Assembly: GCA_900552285.1 (NCBI GenBank)
Contig: URYV01000026.1
Span: forward strand, 1 to 14,014
Direction: 5' to 3'
Length of the DNA: 14,014 bases
From: an uncultured Oscillospiraceae bacterium
GTDB taxonomy: Bacteria; Bacillota; Clostridia; Oscillospirales; Acutalibacteraceae
Shown: one piece after another, positions 12,339 through 14,014 of the stretch
How positions within the stretch are numbered: the stretch's first letter is position 1
Layout of the letters: the number at the start of each line of letters is the position of its first letter
The notes under the pieces: model-generated
What the model was told of the DNA's origin: nothing
Databases searched by the model: none
Seen by the model: only the letters and a program-made list of their open reading frames with translations
Program-made: the position numbers and the translations under genes

Positions 12339-12710
12339 ATGAAATCATTGGCAGAGCTTGCCGCAATCAGAGACAAAATGAAGGACAAGGTCGCTCTCCG
12401 CGAGGGACACGCCGGTACGAGAATAGTGGTCGGAATGGCCACCTGCGGCATTTCGGCAGGCGCGAGACCCGTGCTCAACGCCTTTGTGGAAGAGGTGGCA
12501 AAGGAAGGTCTTGCCGAAAGCGTGACCGTTTCCCAAACCGGATGTATCGGTATTTGCCAGTATGAACCGGTGGTGGAGGTTTTTGAAGGCGACAAGGAGA
12601 AGGTCACCTATATCAAAATGACTCCCGAAAAGGCAAAAAGGGTCATTGCCGAGCACATTAAAGGCGGAAATATTGTTACCGAATATACAATCGGAAGCAT
12701 TGAAGCATAA
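12339..12710 (+). CDS. thioredoxin-like [2Fe-2S] ferredoxin, HndB-like hydrogenase accessory subunit
   Basis: A 123-residue protein resembling HndB of NADP-reducing hydrogenase operons. Cysteines are Cys36 (ATCGISAGARPVL) and Cys69/Cys73 (GCIGIC); the second Cys of the usual first pair is absent and GxxAGAR is in its place. It may therefore bind its cluster with three Cys plus another ligand, or not stably. The end (VTYIKMTPEKAKRVIAEHI) matches the conserved C-terminal helix region. AAAGGA lies eleven bases before the ATG. It is 15 bp ahead of HydB, so it is expressed with the flavin subunit and may be part of the complex. Confidence 0.88.
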   Translation: MKSLAELAAIRDKMKDKVALREGHAGTRIVVGMATCGISAGARPVLNAFVEEVAKEGLAESVTVSQTGCIGICQYEPVVEVFEGDKEKVTYIKMTPEKAKRVIAEHIKGGNIVTEYTIGSIEA

Positions 12711-12725
12711 TTTGGAGGGTAAAAA

Positions 12726-14014
12726 ATGATAAGATCACACGTACTTATCTGCGGCGGAACCGGATGTACTTCATCGGGAAGCGTTCAGCTTGCACAGGCT
12801 CTGGAAATGGAGCTTAAGGCCGCAGGACTTGAAGATGAGGTAAAGATCGTAAAGACCGGATGTTTCGGACTTTGCGCTCTCGGCCCGGTTATGATAATCT
12901 ATCCCGAAGGCACCTTCTACAGCCAGGTTGCCGTGGAGGATATTCCCGAAATAGTCGAGGAACACCTTTTGAAGGGACGTATCGTCGACCGCCTTGCCTA
13001 TAACGAAAAGGCCGAAGGCGAGGGAGCCGCCACATCCCTTAACGACACACCCTTTTACAGGAAGCAAAAGCGCGTTGCTCTTCGCAACTGCGGCGTTATA
13101 AATCCCGAGGTCATCGACGAGTATATCGCCATGGACGGCTATCAGGCTCTCGGCAAGGTGCTCACCGAAATGACCCCCGACGAGGTAATTCAGACCATGC
13201 TCGACAGCGGTCTGCGCGGCCGCGGCGGCGCGGGATTCCCCACCGGACTCAAATGGAAATTCGCAAGGGGCAACGACGCCGACCAGAAATATGTATGCTG
13301 CAACGCCGACGAGGGCGACCCCGGCGCATTTATGGACCGCTCGGTGCTTGAGGGCGACCCCCACGTTGTGCTTGAGGCCATGGCCATTGCCGGCTATGCC
13401 ATCGGCGCCACCCAGGGCTATATCTATGTCCGCGCCGAATATCCCATCGCCGTTAAACGCCTGCAAATAGCCATTGACCAGGCGAGAGAATACGGTCTGC
13501 TCGGCAAGGACATTTTCGGAACGGGATTTGATTTCGACATCGACATCCGTCTCGGCGCCGGCGCATTCGTCTGCGGCGAGGAAACCGCCCTCATGACCAG
13601 CATCGAGGGTCACCGCGGCGAGCCGAGACCCCGTCCGCCCTTCCCGGCAGTCAAGGGTCTGTTCGGCAAGCCCACCATTCTCAACAATGTTGAGACCTAT
13701 GCCAACGTTCCGAGAATTATTCTCAACGGACCCGAGTGGTTTGCCTCCATGGGAACCGAAAAGTCCAAGGGCACAAAGGTTTTCGCTCTGGGCGGAAAGA
13801 TAACCAATACCGGCCTTGTGGAAATCCCCATGGGAACCACCCTGCGCGAAATCGTCTATGAGATCGGCGGAGGTATCCCCGGAGGCAAGAAATTCAAGGC
13901 GGCTCAGACCGGCGGCCCCTCGGGCGGATGTATTCCCGCCTCCCTCATCGACACCCCCGTCGATTACGACTCCCTTATCGCCATCGGCTCCATGATGGGC
14001 TCGGGCGGACTTAT
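12726..14014 (+). CDS. hydB: HydB (NuoF-like) FMN/NAD(H)-binding hydrogenase subunit, 3' truncated by window
   Basis: 429 codons are visible and no stop is reached. The N-terminal thioredoxin-like 2Fe-2S domain has Cys9, Cys14, Cys46 and Cys50. GLRGRGGAGFPTGLKWKF (162-179) is the NADH-binding signature and CNADEGDPGAFMDRSVLEG (192-210) the FMN site; GAFVCGEETALMTSIEG (279-295) and LNNVETYANVP (319-329) complete the NuoF core. Missing beyond the edge are the 4Fe-4S site (SCGxCxPCR-type) and, in HydB, a C-terminal 2x4Fe-4S domain. The N-terminal fusion of the 2Fe-2S domain distinguishes HydB/HndC from plain NuoF. With HydC and a HydA presumed next, it would form an electron-bifurcating hydrogenase that couples NADH and reduced ferredoxin to H2. 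GGAGGG (12714-12719) precedes the ATG. Confidence 0.95.
   Translation, partial: MIRSHVLICGGTGCTSSGSVQLAQALEMELKAAGLEDEVKIVKTGCFGLCALGPVMIIYPEGTFYSQVAVEDIPEIVEEHLLKGRIVDRLAYNEKAEGEGAATSLNDTPFYRKQKRVALRNCGVINPEVIDEYIAMDGYQALGKVLTEMTPDEVIQTMLDSGLRGRGGAGFPTGLKWKFARGNDADQKYVCCNADEGDPGAFMDRSVLEGDPHVVLEAMAIAGYAIGATQGYIYVRAEYPIAVKRLQIAIDQAREYGLLGKDIFGTGFDFDIDIRLGAGAFVCGEETALMTSIEGHRGEPRPRPPFPAVKGLFGKPTILNNVETYANVPRIILNGPEWFASMGTEKSKGTKVFALGGKITNTGLVEIPMGTTLREIVYEIGGGIPGGKKFKAAQTGGPSGGCIPASLIDTPVDYDSLIAIGSMMGSGGL

Noticed and set aside
12771..13613. Long open frame on the - strand (280 codons) opposite hydB
   Set aside because: The + strand carries an unmistakable HydB/NuoF protein with all motifs; the antisense frame is a codon-bias shadow with no recognisable domain.

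Overview
The window looks like chromosomal DNA of an anaerobic gut- or rumen-type member of the Clostridia (Oscillospiraceae/Ruminococcaceae-like). This is inferred from an NAD-linked [FeFe]-hydrogenase operon with HydS-type accessory genes, a secreted protease ending in a dockerin-like module, a one-piece tmRNA with a Firmicutes-style layout, and strong AGGAGG-type ribosome binding sites. No species can be named from the sequence alone. All convincing genes are on the + strand.

Layout. 1-875: the last codons of an unidentified gene, then an alpha/beta-hydrolase esterase. 853-1293: the ssrA (tmRNA) unit; its promoter lies in the end of the esterase gene and it ends at a strong terminator. 1292-2115: an accessory strip holding inverted arrays of 7-bp repeats, a broken four-helix-bundle protein gene, large hairpins and a small zinc-ribbon protein. 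2123-4412: housekeeping genes with clear promoters: an RluA-family pseudouridine synthase, then a MarR-family regulator and a DegV fatty-acid-binding protein in one operon, with a palindromic operator over the promoter. 4463-7686: a single-gene unit for a large secreted protein that joins a papain-like cysteine protease, a lectin-like domain, an M6-like metalloprotease, Cys-rich repeats and a dockerin.

7825-14014: a hydrogenase operon cut off by the window edge. Order: NuoE/HydC-like 2Fe-2S subunit; DRTGG protein; RsbW-like ATPase/kinase; HydS-like [FeFe]-hydrogenase homologue with extra Fe-S domains; second DRTGG-like protein; PHP-domain phosphoesterase; second GHKL ATPase; thioredoxin-like 2Fe-2S protein (HndB-like); NuoF/HydB flavoprotein (3' end missing). 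The catalytic HydA subunit would be expected just beyond the right edge. The structural genes (HydC, HydB) fit an electron-bifurcating NADH/ferredoxin hydrogenase. The genes between them look like a redox or hydrogen sensing and signalling module. This arrangement is known in outline from Thermotoga and Clostridia, but the biochemistry of the signalling part is largely unsettled.

The most unusual items are the dual-protease dockerin protein, the MarR gene whose best-supported start is an ACG codon, the inverted heptad repeats beside a frameshifted four-helix-bundle gene, the compact sensing module inside the hydrogenase operon, and a possibly structured 175-nt leader in front of hydS.
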